The notes: generated from the sequence alone by a model not told the origin. Positions 45,533-55,822 are shown, counted from the first letter of the stretch. The stretch is 64,000 nucleotides of DNA from Fodinibius roseus (GCF_900129315.1 NZ_FQUS01000001.1:310001-374000), one strand, 5' to 3'. Made by a program: numbers and translations.

Positions 45533-46975
45533 ATGAGCAGTTCGAATACAGATTTTGAAGCAGTTATAGGGTTAGAGGTGCATGCCCAGTTGTTAACAGA
45601 AAGCAAGGCATTTGCACCTGTATCCACAGAATTTGGAGGTTCTCCAAACACACAGGTTACTCCCCTGTGCCTGGGACATCCGGGTACCCTGCCGGTGTTG
45701 AATGAAAATCTGGTACGCTATATCATAAGAATGGGGTTGGCTACCCATTGTGAAATTGCAAGAAAATCAATTTTTGCCCGTAAAAATTATTTTTATCCTG
45801 ACTTACCCAAGGGATACCAGATTTCACAGTACGAAACGCCCATCTGTCACAATGGAAATATTACCATAAAGCTGGACGGCTATACCAAGGATATCGGGAT
45901 AACGCGGATCCATATGGAAGAGGATGCAGGCAAGTCTATCCATGACCAGGATCCGTTTAATACGCTTATCGACCTTAACCGATCGGGGGTACCGCTTATT
46001 GAGATTGTATCTGAGCCGGATCTGCGTACCCCTCAGGAAGCCTATGAATATTTAAAACGTATCAAACAAATTGTGCAGTATCTTGAAATTTGTGATGGCA
46101 ATATGGAAGAGGGAAGTCTCCGCTGTGATGCGAATGTTTCCGTACGTCCCCGGGGACGTGAACAATTCGGGACCCGAACAGAGCTTAAGAATATGAATTC
46201 CTTTCGCAATGTAGAGCGGGCGATCGCCTTTGAGATTGACCGGCAGATTGACTTGATAGAGTCTGGGGGAGAAGTCATTCAACAAACACTTTTATGGGAT
46301 GCCAACAAAATGGAAACGCGCACGATGCGCTCTAAAGAAGAAGCGCACGATTACCGCTATTTCCCAGAGCCCGATATCCCCCCGGTGGTCGTGACCGATG
46401 AGATGCTCTCGGAGATCAGGGAGAGTTTACCTGAAATGCCGGATGTTCGCCAGAAACGTTTTAAGAAAGAGTTTGATATGAGCGAGGAAGACGCTCAAAC
46501 GCTGACAGAAGATCGTTATTTGGCTGATTACTATGAAAAGGTATTAGCTCACGCAGGTAGCCCCAAGGCGGTGTCGAATATTATCTTGTCGGAGGTATTG
46601 CGAGTGCTGAATGAGCGCAGTATTACTATCGAAGAGTTTTCTATTTCGGCCAAACGCCTGGCGGGACTCGTAGAGCTGCGTGAAGGTGATAAAATCAATT
46701 CTTCAGCCATGACGGAAGTTTTTGATGCCATGCTCGAAGAGGATAAGTCAGCCGAAGAACTGGCCAAAGAAATGAACCTTATGCAGGTATCCGACACCGG
46801 TTTCATAGAGCCTATCGTGGATGAGGTTATCGACAGCCATCCGGACGAAGTGGCCCGGTACCGGGAGGGGAAAAAAGGATTAATCGGCTTTTTTATCGGG
46901 CAGGTGATGCAGCGGTCAAAGGGTAAGGCCAATCCACAGCTGGTTCGGGAACTCATTAGTGAACGCCTGGAATAG
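45533..46975 (+). CDS. gatB: Aspartyl/glutamyl-tRNA amidotransferase subunit B
   Basis: The 480-aa protein (ATG 45533; a TTG three codons upstream is less likely) is the kinase and tRNA-binding subunit of GatCAB, which turns Glu-tRNA-Gln or Asp-tRNA-Asn into the amidated forms. Motifs: IGLEVHAQLLTESKAF, LCLGHPGTLPVLN, RKNYFYPDLPKGYQISQYE, HMEEDAGKSIHD, DLNRSGVPLIEIVSEPD and MEEGSLRCDANVSVRP. The C-terminal YqeY-like domain ends IGFFIGQVMQRSKGKANPQLV. gatA and gatC are not in this window. Confidence 0.97.
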   Translation: MSSSNTDFEAVIGLEVHAQLLTESKAFAPVSTEFGGSPNTQVTPLCLGHPGTLPVLNENLVRYIIRMGLATHCEIARKSIFARKNYFYPDLPKGYQISQYETPICHNGNITIKLDGYTKDIGITRIHMEEDAGKSIHDQDPFNTLIDLNRSGVPLIEIVSEPDLRTPQEAYEYLKRIKQIVQYLEICDGNMEEGSLRCDANVSVRPRGREQFGTRTELKNMNSFRNVERAIAFEIDRQIDLIESGGEVIQQTLLWDANKMETRTMRSKEEAHDYRYFPEPDIPPVVVTDEMLSEIRESLPEMPDVRQKRFKKEFDMSEEDAQTLTEDRYLADYYEKVLAHAGSPKAVSNIILSEVLRVLNERSITIEEFSISAKRLAGLVELREGDKINSSAMTEVFDAMLEEDKSAEELAKEMNLMQVSDTGFIEPIVDEVIDSHPDEVARYREGKKGLIGFFIGQVMQRSKGKANPQLVRELISERLE

Positions 46976-47036
46976 GTGCCGGTATTTCTATTATTTACTT
47001 GTATAAGAGCAAACACCAATACTTAAGCATTCATGT

Positions 47037-48392
47037 ATGCGTAAAAATTGTTTGCCTGTTTTCATTCTTATAGCGCTTATCGGCTGGGGATGTTCTTCCA
47101 ATGATCGAAAAAAACAGGCGGTTGTCAGTGGTCATTTTTCAATCGTGGATTCTGCCGGTCAGTCCGGGAACTTATTGCCGGTCCAGGTCACCATTACCCG
47201 GGAAGATTCGGTTGAAACAGCGCCCGATACGCTCTTCCATGCAGTCACTGATTCCGGTGGAGTCTTTTCCGGAGTGGCTTTTTTTCCGGAAAGAAAACAA
47301 TATTCGGCGTTTATCAGCCGTAATGGACAAACTATAGTGCGCTTCGCCATATTGTTGGCTGAGGATGATTCGGTTGAAATCAGCGGTCGGTTTCCTGATA
47401 TCGAACAGTCACTGGACATCTCATCGCAGGAACACGATGCTATGCGGCAACTTAGAAATCTGAATCGTGGATTTCAGCGTATTGCCCGGTTTGCAAATGC
47501 CGGCAAGCTCCGCGGTGACACCCTTCAGCAGGAACTGTCGAAATGGAGCAACTTGTATATGGATCTCTATAATGAAAACAAGGAAACAAGGGCCGGGGAG
47601 TTAGCGGTTGCAGAGTCCGTCCGACTGCTGGAGGGATGGAATAACCCCGAGATGATGAACCGTCTCAGAAAGGTGCAGGAGAGGGATGCCCTGGCTCCCC
47701 TGGCGGCAAATTATGGAAAAGACTATTTGGCAGAGGATCAGGGACTTGAGGCTGCATTGGCTTACCTGGATACACTATCCAATATTACGGATGGACGCGA
47801 CCAAAAGATGAGGATCCGTATGGAACGGATAGGGTTACTGTACGACAGCGCGCGTGTAGAGACAGCTCAGAAGGATTTGGAGGCGTTCCGGGAGCAGTAT
47901 GCTGCTGACAGTACTGCCCAACAGTGGGCAGAATCCATCGGCTACGACCTGAATTATCTTTCGCCCGGCGACGAAGTGCCGGAATTCGAATTCAGCCAGC
48001 AGGGAAAAAAGGTAAGTCGTGACTCGTTGCTGGGCAACCCTTATATTCTTGAGGTCACCCGACTGGCTAACCCCCTTTACCAGGAGCAGTTTGATCGGAC
48101 GGTGGTTATCCACAGCATTTATAAAAACTATGGATTGAATGTGGTTACCTTGCCTCTGGATGAAAGTCAGATTACGGTGGATGCTTTTTTTGAAGAACGC
48201 ATAAAGCCGTGGCCGGTTGCGGACGCCCGGGCTTTTGACCGCGAAAAACTGCTGGAAATGTTTAATGTCCGACTGATACCAACGCGATTTCTGGTTGACG
48301 GGAATGGGAGGATCGTACGTAAATATGTGGGAAGGGAATTTCAGGACATCATAAAAGATCTTCAAATGATTACCAATCAAGACCAACAATAA
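47037..48392 (+). CDS. Lipoprotein with thioredoxin-like domain lacking the CxxC motif
   Basis: The 451-aa protein has a lipobox (IGWGC, Cys19). The N-terminal part (about 30-130) is a beta-sandwich with SGHFSIVDSAGQSGNLLPVQ, and a helical region follows. The last 140 residues are a TlpA/AhpC-type thioredoxin fold: SPGDEVPEFEFSQQGKKVSRD, NPYILEVTRLANPLYQEQF where W-C-x-x-C is normally found, and FNVRLIPTRFLVDGNGRIVRK with the cis-Pro. The redox cysteines are replaced, so disulfide chemistry is unlikely. tpiA follows after 8 bases, so they share a transcript. Confidence 0.82.
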   Translation: MRKNCLPVFILIALIGWGCSSNDRKKQAVVSGHFSIVDSAGQSGNLLPVQVTITREDSVETAPDTLFHAVTDSGGVFSGVAFFPERKQYSAFISRNGQTIVRFAILLAEDDSVEISGRFPDIEQSLDISSQEHDAMRQLRNLNRGFQRIARFANAGKLRGDTLQQELSKWSNLYMDLYNENKETRAGELAVAESVRLLEGWNNPEMMNRLRKVQERDALAPLAANYGKDYLAEDQGLEAALAYLDTLSNITDGRDQKMRIRMERIGLLYDSARVETAQKDLEAFREQYAADSTAQQWAESIGYDLNYLSPGDEVPEFEFSQQGKKVSRDSLLGNPYILEVTRLANPLYQEQFDRTVVIHSIYKNYGLNVVTLPLDESQITVDAFFEERIKPWPVADARAFDREKLLEMFNVRLIPTRFLVDGNGRIVRKYVGREFQDIIKDLQMITNQDQQ

Positions 48393-48400
48393 ATAGTATT

Positions 48401-49174
48401 ATGAGAAACTACTTAATTGCCGGAAATTGGAAAATGAATTGCGGTCCCGCAGAAACACAAAAACTACTGCGAGGGATCAAAAATAGTGATATATCCATTC
48501 CAGAGCGGGTGGATGCGCTTGTTTGTCCCCCCATGATCTCATTGACCGTTGCCGCAAATGAACTGCAAGAGGAAGCCGGTGTTGCGCTGGGAGCACAGAA
48601 TGTACATTTCGAAGACAATGGCGCCTATACGGGCGAAGTAAGTACTCAAATGCTGAACGAAGTGTATTGTGAATATGTGATACTGGGACACTCTGAACGG
48701 CGTGAATACTTCGGAGAAACCGACCAGACCGTCAATGCAAAAGTAAAAAAATCATTGTCGGATGACCTGCTTCCGGTTATTTGTGTGGGAGAATCACTGA
48801 AGCAGCGCAAAGCGGGCGAACATCAGCTGATTGTGCGAAAACAGGTGGAAGCGGCCCTGACTGGTGTGTCGGAAGACCAAGCCGCCGGTTTGGTCATTGC
48901 TTATGAACCCATCTGGGCCATCGGTACCGGCGAAACAGCCACTCCGGACCAGGCCCAGGAGATGCATAAGATGATTCGGGATGTAATAGCAAATTTATAC
49001 GGCAATGACAGGGCCGGCGGAATCCGGATTTTATACGGCGGAAGCATGAAACCGCACAACGCTGAAGAGCTGCTCAGCCAGCCGGACGTGGATGGGGGAC
49101 TTATTGGGGGGGCGTCTTTACAAGCGGATAGCTTTATGGAAATTATTCAAATCGCCGGTGACCTTTCCTCGTAG
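48401..49174 (+). CDS. tpiA: Triosephosphate isomerase
   Basis: The 257-aa TIM-barrel enzyme interconverts dihydroxyacetone phosphate and glyceraldehyde 3-phosphate. It shows LIAGNWKMNCG (Lys12), ILGHSERREYFGE with the catalytic His, and VIAYEPIWAIGTGETATPDQ with the catalytic Glu at about residue 168. The phosphate-binding IRILYGGSMKPHN and GGLIGGASLQADSF segments complete the site. It lies 8 bases after the lipoprotein gene. Confidence 0.97.
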   Translation: MRNYLIAGNWKMNCGPAETQKLLRGIKNSDISIPERVDALVCPPMISLTVAANELQEEAGVALGAQNVHFEDNGAYTGEVSTQMLNEVYCEYVILGHSERREYFGETDQTVNAKVKKSLSDDLLPVICVGESLKQRKAGEHQLIVRKQVEAALTGVSEDQAAGLVIAYEPIWAIGTGETATPDQAQEMHKMIRDVIANLYGNDRAGGIRILYGGSMKPHNAEELLSQPDVDGGLIGGASLQADSFMEIIQIAGDLSS

Positions 49175-49391
49175 GATAGCATCATTGATTTCACAGGCTG
49201 AAGCAGGAGCAAAAGTTCTTTTGAACTAAGGTGTAATATTTACTTATTTATACAATCGATAGTCGTGTGGCAGGAGTCACTGTGGCCTTCAGTTTCACTT
49301 GCTCAGCAGACATAACCTGTAACGTACTATTGAATTACTATATTGACACATGCTAATTATCAATAGTCTACAATTCAATTGACGGAGTGAC

Positions 49392-50678
49392 ATGAGTTTA
49401 AATGTATTATTATTAGGCAGCGGCGGTCGGGAACATGCCATGGCCTGGAGTATAGCAAGATCGGACAAACTGGATACGCTTTATATCGCCCCGGGGAATC
49501 CCGGAACGGCACAACTGGGGGAGAATGTAGACTTGTCACTTTCGGACTTCCAGGCTATTCTCCGTTTTGTGGAGGAGCAAGGTATTGATTTGACGGTAGT
49601 GGGACCTGAACAACCGTTGGTCAATGGCATTACGGATTTCCTGGAAGATAACGGCCACAAGGTATTTGGTCCCTCCAAAAAGGCTGCTCAGCTGGAAGGA
49701 AGCAAGAAATTTGCCAATGAGTTTATGAAAGAGAACCATATTCCTACGGCCGACTTCGATACCTACCGACAGGATGAATTTGACAAGGCCTTATCCGTCA
49801 TCAAAAAGCGGGATATCTACCCGGTCGTGCTTAAAGCGGATGGATTGGCAGGCGGGAAGGGTGTCTTTATTTGTGAAACGGAGGAGGAGGTTGAGAAGAG
49901 ACTTCGTGAGCTAAAGGAAAACGCCCGTTTCGGAGAAGCGGCCGAGACTCTGGTTGTTGAAGAATTTATGAAAGGCGACGAGGCTTCCGTATTTGTTATC
50001 TCGGATGGCAAAACGGCTAAGATCATCCATTATGCGCAGGACCATAAACGGATAGGAGAAGGAGATACGGGCTTGAATACCGGGGGAATGGGAGCTTATG
50101 CACCAACCCCGGTGCTGGGTAGCCGTATGCTCCAGCGTATCGAGAAAGAGATTATTCTGCCTACCATCTCGGCGATGCTGCTGGATGACAATCCCTATAA
50201 AGGCATCCTGTACTGTGGACTTATGATTACCACCGAAGGCCCCAAAGTGGTCGAATACAACTGTCGTTTCGGCGATCCGGAGTGTCAGGCTATTCTTCCG
50301 TCTCTTGAGTCGGATCTTCTCGATTTGATGGAAGCCGCTGCCAGCGAAGAGCTTGATCAGAAAAATGTTAAGGTCGATAACCGGTACCGCTGTTGTGTGG
50401 TGCTGGCTTCGGAGGGGTATCCGCTGGACTATGTTAAAGGAAAGGAAATTACCGGTATAGAGGACGTATCGGATGATGCACTCGTTTTCCATGCCGGGAC
50501 CCGGAGGGAGAACGGAAAAATACTGACGGATGGGGGACGCGTAATGAATGTGGTCGGGGGAGGAGAAACGCTCCCGGAAGCCATTAAAAATACCTATCGG
50601 GAGGTCAAAAAAATCAATTTCGGCAACAAGTACTTTCGTTCCGATATCGGGGCAAAGGGACTTGCTTATATTGAGTAG
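49392..50678 (+). CDS. purD: Phosphoribosylamine--glycine ligase
   Basis: The 428-aa ATP-grasp enzyme carries out step two of purine synthesis. Motifs: NVLLLGSGGREHAMAWSI, PGNPGTAQLGENVDL, VVGPEQPLVNGI, VVLKADGLAGGKGVFI, GDTGLNTGGMGAYAPTPVL and VVEYNCRFGDPECQAILP. A 217-base gap separates it from tpiA. I see no purine riboswitch in the gap. It is convergent with menE. Confidence 0.97.
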   Translation: MSLNVLLLGSGGREHAMAWSIARSDKLDTLYIAPGNPGTAQLGENVDLSLSDFQAILRFVEEQGIDLTVVGPEQPLVNGITDFLEDNGHKVFGPSKKAAQLEGSKKFANEFMKENHIPTADFDTYRQDEFDKALSVIKKRDIYPVVLKADGLAGGKGVFICETEEEVEKRLRELKENARFGEAAETLVVEEFMKGDEASVFVISDGKTAKIIHYAQDHKRIGEGDTGLNTGGMGAYAPTPVLGSRMLQRIEKEIILPTISAMLLDDNPYKGILYCGLMITTEGPKVVEYNCRFGDPECQAILPSLESDLLDLMEAAASEELDQKNVKVDNRYRCCVVLASEGYPLDYVKGKEITGIEDVSDDALVFHAGTRRENGKILTDGGRVMNVVGGGETLPEAIKNTYREVKKINFGNKYFRSDIGAKGLAYIE

Positions 50679-50863
50679 TCTCAGGTCACAGGCCATAGGT
50701 ACTTGAAAATGTGTGACCCGTAACCACCACTCGAATAATTATGAAGCAGGAGCCGGTGGACAGGAGGCCCAGGTGCGTATTTCAGGGAGATAAACATCGG
50801 ATATCCGGCAACGAAATTAATTTGTGACGGGGAATGAAGAAATGCAGCCGCTTCTTTACGGTA

Positions 50864-52354
50864 TTATTTTGAAAAAATATCCTTCACTTTGTCACGCTTG
50901 ATCTTACCGGTTTTTGTACGGGGAATGAAATCCGTTTTTATGATCTCTTTCGGAATTTTAAAAGATTGCAGTACTTCTTTCAGCTTTGCCTGAATATGAT
51001 TGCGGTCGATTGGCCTGTCGTCTTCGGTCGTTACGATGGCCACAACCCTCTGTCCCCATTCCTTGTCGGGTATACCCACGACGGCGGCATCCCGTATATC
51101 GAAATTATTTTTTAGCGCCTGTTCTATTTCCGCGGGGGATATATTCTCGCCCCCGCTGATGATCAAATCCGTGCGTCGCGATTCGATAAAAAGTTCGTTT
51201 TGCTCATTCAGATGGCCAAAATCTCCGGTATTAAACCAGTTGTCGTCATCAAAGTTATTTTCCCTGTTCAGGTATCCGTCAAAAAGCTGGGGTCCCCTGA
51301 GCCAAATTAATCCCGATTCACCGTCCGTCACGGATTCGCCTTCCTGATTTCGAATTTCAATGCTGTTGGGATCAAAAACCCTGCCCACGCTTTTCCGGGG
51401 ACGACTCAGATCACCAACTCTCATAAGAGGATTGGCCGCAATTTGTGCGCAGCTTTCGGTCATGCCATAACTCGATATAATGGGAATGCCCCGGTTGAAA
51501 CACTGATCAACAAGAGATGGAGCAATGGGACCACCCCCCAATAGAATCGCCTGAAAATCATCATGGACAGAAAAGTCAGTTCTGTCCATCAAACGGTTAA
51601 GCATGGTGGGAACCAGGGAGGCTGCAGCCAAGCGGGAATCCCGTTGCAGCAGCTCGACAGTTCGGGCGATATCAAAGCCGTCAGTACGGTAGATGCCCGA
51701 CCCGTAGAGCAGGGACCGGAGGATTACCGAAACACCGCCAATATGGTGCAGGGGCAGGGAGAGCAGCCATAAGTGATTCCTCCCGGGTTGCAGGTTTTTG
51801 GCTGATCCCCTGGCAGAGAACAACATTTGACGTCGTTTCAGGGGGACTATTTTAGGGACCCCGGTCGTGCCGGAGGTAAGGAAATAACCGAAGAATTGCT
51901 CGGGATGAATATGTTTCTTGTGTTCCTCTACCCATTCTTCGGGAGTAAAATCAGGGTGTAATATCCGGGAGAGAGCAAAACGGTCGATGTCTACAGTGGC
52001 AAAGGATGTGCCGGAGGAATTCTCATATTCACCCTCATTTATAAAGAGTCCGATCTCCAGCTCTTGAAACAGAAGATCACGCTCCCTGCCGGGGAGCTCA
52101 GGGTCGAGGGGGACAAAAGGAATACCAAGTCTCCAGCACGAAGCGATAAGAAAGACGAGCTCGTCGGAACTGGAGGTCCCCAGGGCCAGCGGCTTGTTGA
52201 AATCATAGTGTATTCCCGTGAGATAGCGCAAAAAAACATGTTCGAACTGCCTCAGATCATCATAGATATAGCTGCGCGAAGATTTCAGAAACAGATCGAT
52301 GGGCAATGCATCGTTGAATGTCGGTATTTTGATATCAGGATTCATTGGTTGCAT
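50864..52354 (-). CDS. menE: o-Succinylbenzoate--CoA ligase
   Basis: This 496-aa ANL-family ligase makes OSB-CoA in menaquinone synthesis. The ATP loop is FLTSGTTGVPKIVPLKRRQM, followed by SYGMTESCAQIA, WFNTGDFGHLNE, RRTDLIISGGENISPAEIEQ and a late FIPRTKTGKIKRDKVK with the catalytic Lys. The motifs alone would fit any acyl-CoA ligase, but location next to menC and menA makes menE very likely. It is the last gene of the operon, 63 bases from menC. Confidence 0.93.
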   Translation of the reverse strand: MQPMNPDIKIPTFNDALPIDLFLKSSRSYIYDDLRQFEHVFLRYLTGIHYDFNKPLALGTSSSDELVFLIASCWRLGIPFVPLDPELPGRERDLLFQELEIGLFINEGEYENSSGTSFATVDIDRFALSRILHPDFTPEEWVEEHKKHIHPEQFFGYFLTSGTTGVPKIVPLKRRQMLFSARGSAKNLQPGRNHLWLLSLPLHHIGGVSVILRSLLYGSGIYRTDGFDIARTVELLQRDSRLAAASLVPTMLNRLMDRTDFSVHDDFQAILLGGGPIAPSLVDQCFNRGIPIISSYGMTESCAQIAANPLMRVGDLSRPRKSVGRVFDPNSIEIRNQEGESVTDGESGLIWLRGPQLFDGYLNRENNFDDDNWFNTGDFGHLNEQNELFIESRRTDLIISGGENISPAEIEQALKNNFDIRDAAVVGIPDKEWGQRVVAIVTTEDDRPIDRNHIQAKLKEVLQSFKIPKEIIKTDFIPRTKTGKIKRDKVKDIFSK

Positions 52355-52417
52355 GTCATGGTTGTTGTTGATGGCCTCAACTCGTATTTCTCACTCATCT
52401 TTTTGTAGTAGCCTTGC

Positions 52418-53503
52418 TCATGAGCCAATTCTCCGGGTGCCTATTTGGTTCAGGTGTTGCTTATCGACAGCAGCTGGATCCAGCTTATTGGAATAGATAA
52501 CACCGGAGATAACCTCAGGCTGATGAGCTGTGAAATCCTGTGCCAGCAGAGAGCCGGTATTCAGGCCGTGAGCGTGATCTTCGGAACCCAGTCCCGATGC
52601 CAGAACAGCCGTAATGGTCCGCCCGATGCTGCTCTCCAGGCTGGAGGTGAAAACCAGGCTGCAATTAAATTGCCGGGCGCGTTGACGGATAGCAAAGAGT
52701 CTGGAAAAACTTCCGATCACCATCGGCTTGATAATAAGAAATGAGCAATAGGATAACAGGTGTTTCCACTGCTCATTTTTATTAATCGATTCGTCCAATG
52801 CGAGGGGGACGTTAGTTAGCCGGTCAAGTTCGCCCCATTTTTCAGGGGTGGGATGGCTGAGCGGCTCCTCGCAGTATTCAATACCAACAGGTTCAATGCT
52901 GTTTAAATTAGTGATCGCCTCTTCCGTTGTCCATGCCCGGTTTGCATCCAGTCGAATGTGAAGGCCGGGAAGCCGGTCCCGGATTCGCCTCAGCAATTTT
53001 TGTTCGCAAGGCCAGTCGGTTCCCACTTTACACTTGATGGTCCTGAATCCACGGGCATGTAGTTTTTGAGCGGTTAATACCGGGTCATCGGAACCGGCCA
53101 GGGACAGGAGTCCGTTGACGGCCACGGCGGGAGCGGGCTCTTCAAATAAAAAGGAGATCAGTGATTGTTGTGCTTGTTGAGCCGCTACCTGGTAGGCCAG
53201 GCCGTCCAGCGCAAACTGAAGGGCCGGGAGAGTCGTTTCCGCCAGGTAATGATCCTGGAGCTCCTGAACAGGATGATCGGAATTCAGTAATCCTGACCAG
53301 TTTTCGATATGCGTTTCAATTTGCGTCTCTATGTCCTCCAGGGTTTCAGAAGAGAAGCCGGGCAGAGGGGCGGCTTCTCCGTAGCATGGGCCGCCGGGAC
53401 CGGATACAGCGAATACAATCCCTTCTCGCCTGGCGTAAACGTTGTTACTGCTCTCAAACGGATTTTTGAACGGAAGTTGATAGGTATAGCAATCTATCTT
53501 CAT
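52418..53503 (-). CDS. menC: o-Succinylbenzoate synthase
   Basis: The 361-aa enolase-superfamily enzyme dehydrates SHCHC to o-succinylbenzoate. Motifs: FRTIKCKVGTDW with the catalytic Lys-x-Lys, HIRLDANRAWTTEEA with the first metal Asp, GIEYCEEPLSHP with Glu, PLALDESINKN with Asp and LIIKPMVIGSF with the second Lys. The ATG overlaps the menA stop by four bases, which couples translation of the two. Confidence 0.94.
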   Translation of the reverse strand: MKIDCYTYQLPFKNPFESSNNVYARREGIVFAVSGPGGPCYGEAAPLPGFSSETLEDIETQIETHIENWSGLLNSDHPVQELQDHYLAETTLPALQFALDGLAYQVAAQQAQQSLISFLFEEPAPAVAVNGLLSLAGSDDPVLTAQKLHARGFRTIKCKVGTDWPCEQKLLRRIRDRLPGLHIRLDANRAWTTEEAITNLNSIEPVGIEYCEEPLSHPTPEKWGELDRLTNVPLALDESINKNEQWKHLLSYCSFLIIKPMVIGSFSRLFAIRQRARQFNCSLVFTSSLESSIGRTITAVLASGLGSEDHAHGLNTGSLLAQDFTAHQPEVISGVIYSNKLDPAAVDKQHLNQIGTRRIGS

Positions 53504-54393
53504 AACAAGTCAAGTAATATCCCGGCGCTGAAAAGAATGCCGTAAAAGGTCATGAATTGGGCCGTCTGTTCCAGCGTTTTATTTAATTTGCGCTTGTCTT
53601 CTTCCGTCCAAATGGTAAAAACCAGCAGACCGGCCATGGGAAGAGTTATATATGGAAGAAATACAGGCATGCCATATTCCAGCTGGACGTAAAAATGGGG
53701 CGGAATAGCCAGCGCCAGCATCATCATTAACAGGTATTCCCATTTGAGTACCTTCTCGCCGAAGAGGACCCCCAGGGTGTTTTTTCCGGCGGGACCGTCC
53801 TGTTCGATGTCTCGCAAATTATTGACCACTAAAATATTGGTCGATAATGCCCCGACAGCAAGAGAAGCCCAGAAAGAATCAGTACTCCACTGCAGGGCAT
53901 TAACATAATAGGATCCCATGACGGCTACAATACCGAAGAAGATAAATACAAAGAGATCACCGAGACCATTATACCCCAGTGGAAAGGGACCGCCCGTATA
54001 CAGGATGCCGCACACCAGGGAAGCCACACCTATCCAAAAGATTATCCAGCCCGCGTGCCACACCAGGTAGAGTCCCAGTATAAACGCCAGTCCCATCGTT
54101 ATGATCGTAGCATTGCGCATGGCGCGCACCGAGACCAGTCCCTTAGCTGTTGCCCGCTCGAAGCCGATACGCTCTTCGGTATCAGCCCCTTTTTGAAAAT
54201 CGAAATAGTCGTTTGCAAAATTTGTTCCTATCTGTATGAGAAAAGCACAAAGCAGTGCAACGAAAGAGGCCACCCAGTCGAACGTGTGATGATAAACAGC
54301 AAGCGTTGCTCCAACACAGACCGGTACGAAAGCCGCGGCCAGTGTTTGGGGACGTGCAGCATCAATCCATATTTTTAGGGTATGTTGATTCAA
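53500..54393 (-). CDS. menA: 1,4-Dihydroxy-2-naphthoate polyprenyltransferase
   Basis: The 297-aa UbiA-family membrane enzyme attaches the isoprenoid tail to DHNA, forming demethylmenaquinone. It starts at TTG 54393 (NQHTLKIWIDAARPQTLAAA), which matches the MenA N-terminus. The first prenyl-diphosphate motif is QIGTNFANDYFDFQKGADTEER and the second is VNNLRDIEQDGPAGKNTLGV. About eight or nine helices follow. It heads the menA-menC-menE operon. The early men genes are elsewhere. Confidence 0.95.
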   Translation of the reverse strand: MNQHTLKIWIDAARPQTLAAAFVPVCVGATLAVYHHTFDWVASFVALLCAFLIQIGTNFANDYFDFQKGADTEERIGFERATAKGLVSVRAMRNATIITMGLAFILGLYLVWHAGWIIFWIGVASLVCGILYTGGPFPLGYNGLGDLFVFIFFGIVAVMGSYYVNALQWSTDSFWASLAVGALSTNILVVNNLRDIEQDGPAGKNTLGVLFGEKVLKWEYLLMMMLALAIPPHFYVQLEYGMPVFLPYITLPMAGLLVFTIWTEEDKRKLNKTLEQTAQFMTFYGILFSAGILLDLL

Positions 54394-54772
54394 AAACGGT
54401 AAATAATTTAGTTTTTTTTGAAAAAAATGGGAATGTTTTTCGCCGGAATGAAACTCTTTGGTATAAATTAACTTAGTTCATTTATTAGTATAGGGTTATA
54501 TAGTTAGGCATTTTTATTTTTTATTTAAATTTTTGTTGACAATTTTCAAAAAAAGCTTTTTATTGGAATTTGAATTGAGCCAACGCAATGGGTTTTAATA
54601 CGCTGTGACAGTAGCTTATAAGAACATGCGGGTTAATCACTCAGTTGTTAACGGCCCCAAGTTACACAGAAAGTTTGTGGATCGTTAGTACAGCTTTCAC
54701 AGAACTGGATTCTAAGTCGGTTCAATTCTTAACTGTTAACAAATAACTTAACAATCAATAACTGAAACTTAC
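54394..54772. other. Divergent intergenic region upstream of glutamine synthetase, 379 bases
   Basis: It should hold the promoters of the men operon and of the glutamine synthetase. The AT-rich portion at 54480-54560 has TTGACA (54535-54540) with a distant AT stretch, a weak promoter candidate only. No gene is visible. Confidence 0.4.
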
Positions 54773-55789
54773 ATGGCTTTTTCTAAACTTGAATATATCT
54801 GGCTTGATGGCTATAAACCAACGCAAACGCTCAGAGGTAAAACCAAAGTCCTTCATGATTTCAGCGGTAATCTTGAAGATGTGCCCATGTGGAATTTCGA
54901 CGGGAGTTCAACAGAACAGGCAAAGGGCAGCTCTTCTGATTGCTTGTTGAAGCCAGTAGCTATTTATCCTGATCCTTCCCGCAAATCGGCTTATGTCGTC
55001 ATGAATGAAGTGCTGAATGCAGATGGCACACCTCATGAAACGAATGCCCGGGCTACCATTGACGATGAGGATGGTGATTTTTGGTTTGGTTTTGAGCAGG
55101 AATATTTCCTTTCGGACCCAGAGACCGGCCGTCCCCTGGGTTTTCCAGCCAGCGGATACCCTGCACCCCAGGGACCCTATTACTGTGGAGTAGGAGGAGA
55201 TTCTGCGTTTGGCAGAGAAATTATCGAGGAACATTTGGATATCTGCCTTGAAGCCGGTCTTAACGTGGAAGGCATAAATGGAGAAGTTGCTGCCGGACAG
55301 TGGGAATTCCAGATTTTTGGTAAAGATGCGAAGTCGACGGGAGATGAAATATGGATTGCCCGGTATCTTATAGAACGCATCGCTGAAAAATATGGGTTGG
55401 TTGTTGATTGGCACCCGAAGCCATTGGGCGATACCGACTGGAACGGCTCCGGTATGCATGCGAATTTCTCGAATGAATTCATGCGCGAAACCGGAGGCGA
55501 AGAAAATATGAAGACCATCTGTGAGGCTTTTGGGGATCATATTGATGAGCATATTGCGGTGTACGGGGCCGATAATGACAAACGCCTGACCGGTAAACAC
55601 GAAACGCAATCCATAGACAAGTTCAGTTATGGTGTTTCGGATCGGGGTGCCTCCATTCGTATTCCCGTTACGACAAAGGAAGACGGTTGGATTGGTCGCC
55701 TCGAAGACCGGCGCCCGGCTTCCAATGCTGATCCTTATAAAGTTGCGGCTCGTATTATTGAGACGGTTAATGGCGCTGATATTCAATAG
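54773..55789 (+). CDS. Glutamine synthetase, type II (eukaryote-like)
   Basis: The 338-aa enzyme makes glutamine from glutamate and ammonia with ATP. It has the short GSII layout: EYIWLDGYKPTQTLRGKTKV at the start, PMWNFDGSSTEQAKGSSSDC, then the metal Glu in WFGFEQEYFL, GINGEVAAGQWEFQIF, HPKPLGDTDWNGSGMHANFS and GVSDRGASIRIPVTT. This is the glnII type rather than the 12-mer GlnA. It is followed at once by a strong terminator. Confidence 0.96.
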   Translation: MAFSKLEYIWLDGYKPTQTLRGKTKVLHDFSGNLEDVPMWNFDGSSTEQAKGSSSDCLLKPVAIYPDPSRKSAYVVMNEVLNADGTPHETNARATIDDEDGDFWFGFEQEYFLSDPETGRPLGFPASGYPAPQGPYYCGVGGDSAFGREIIEEHLDICLEAGLNVEGINGEVAAGQWEFQIFGKDAKSTGDEIWIARYLIERIAEKYGLVVDWHPKPLGDTDWNGSGMHANFSNEFMRETGGEENMKTICEAFGDHIDEHIAVYGADNDKRLTGKHETQSIDKFSYGVSDRGASIRIPVTTKEDGWIGRLEDRRPASNADPYKVAARIIETVNGADIQ

Positions 55790-55822
55790 TAGAGTAGATA
55801 TCGGTAAAGTCGCACTTGTTTA

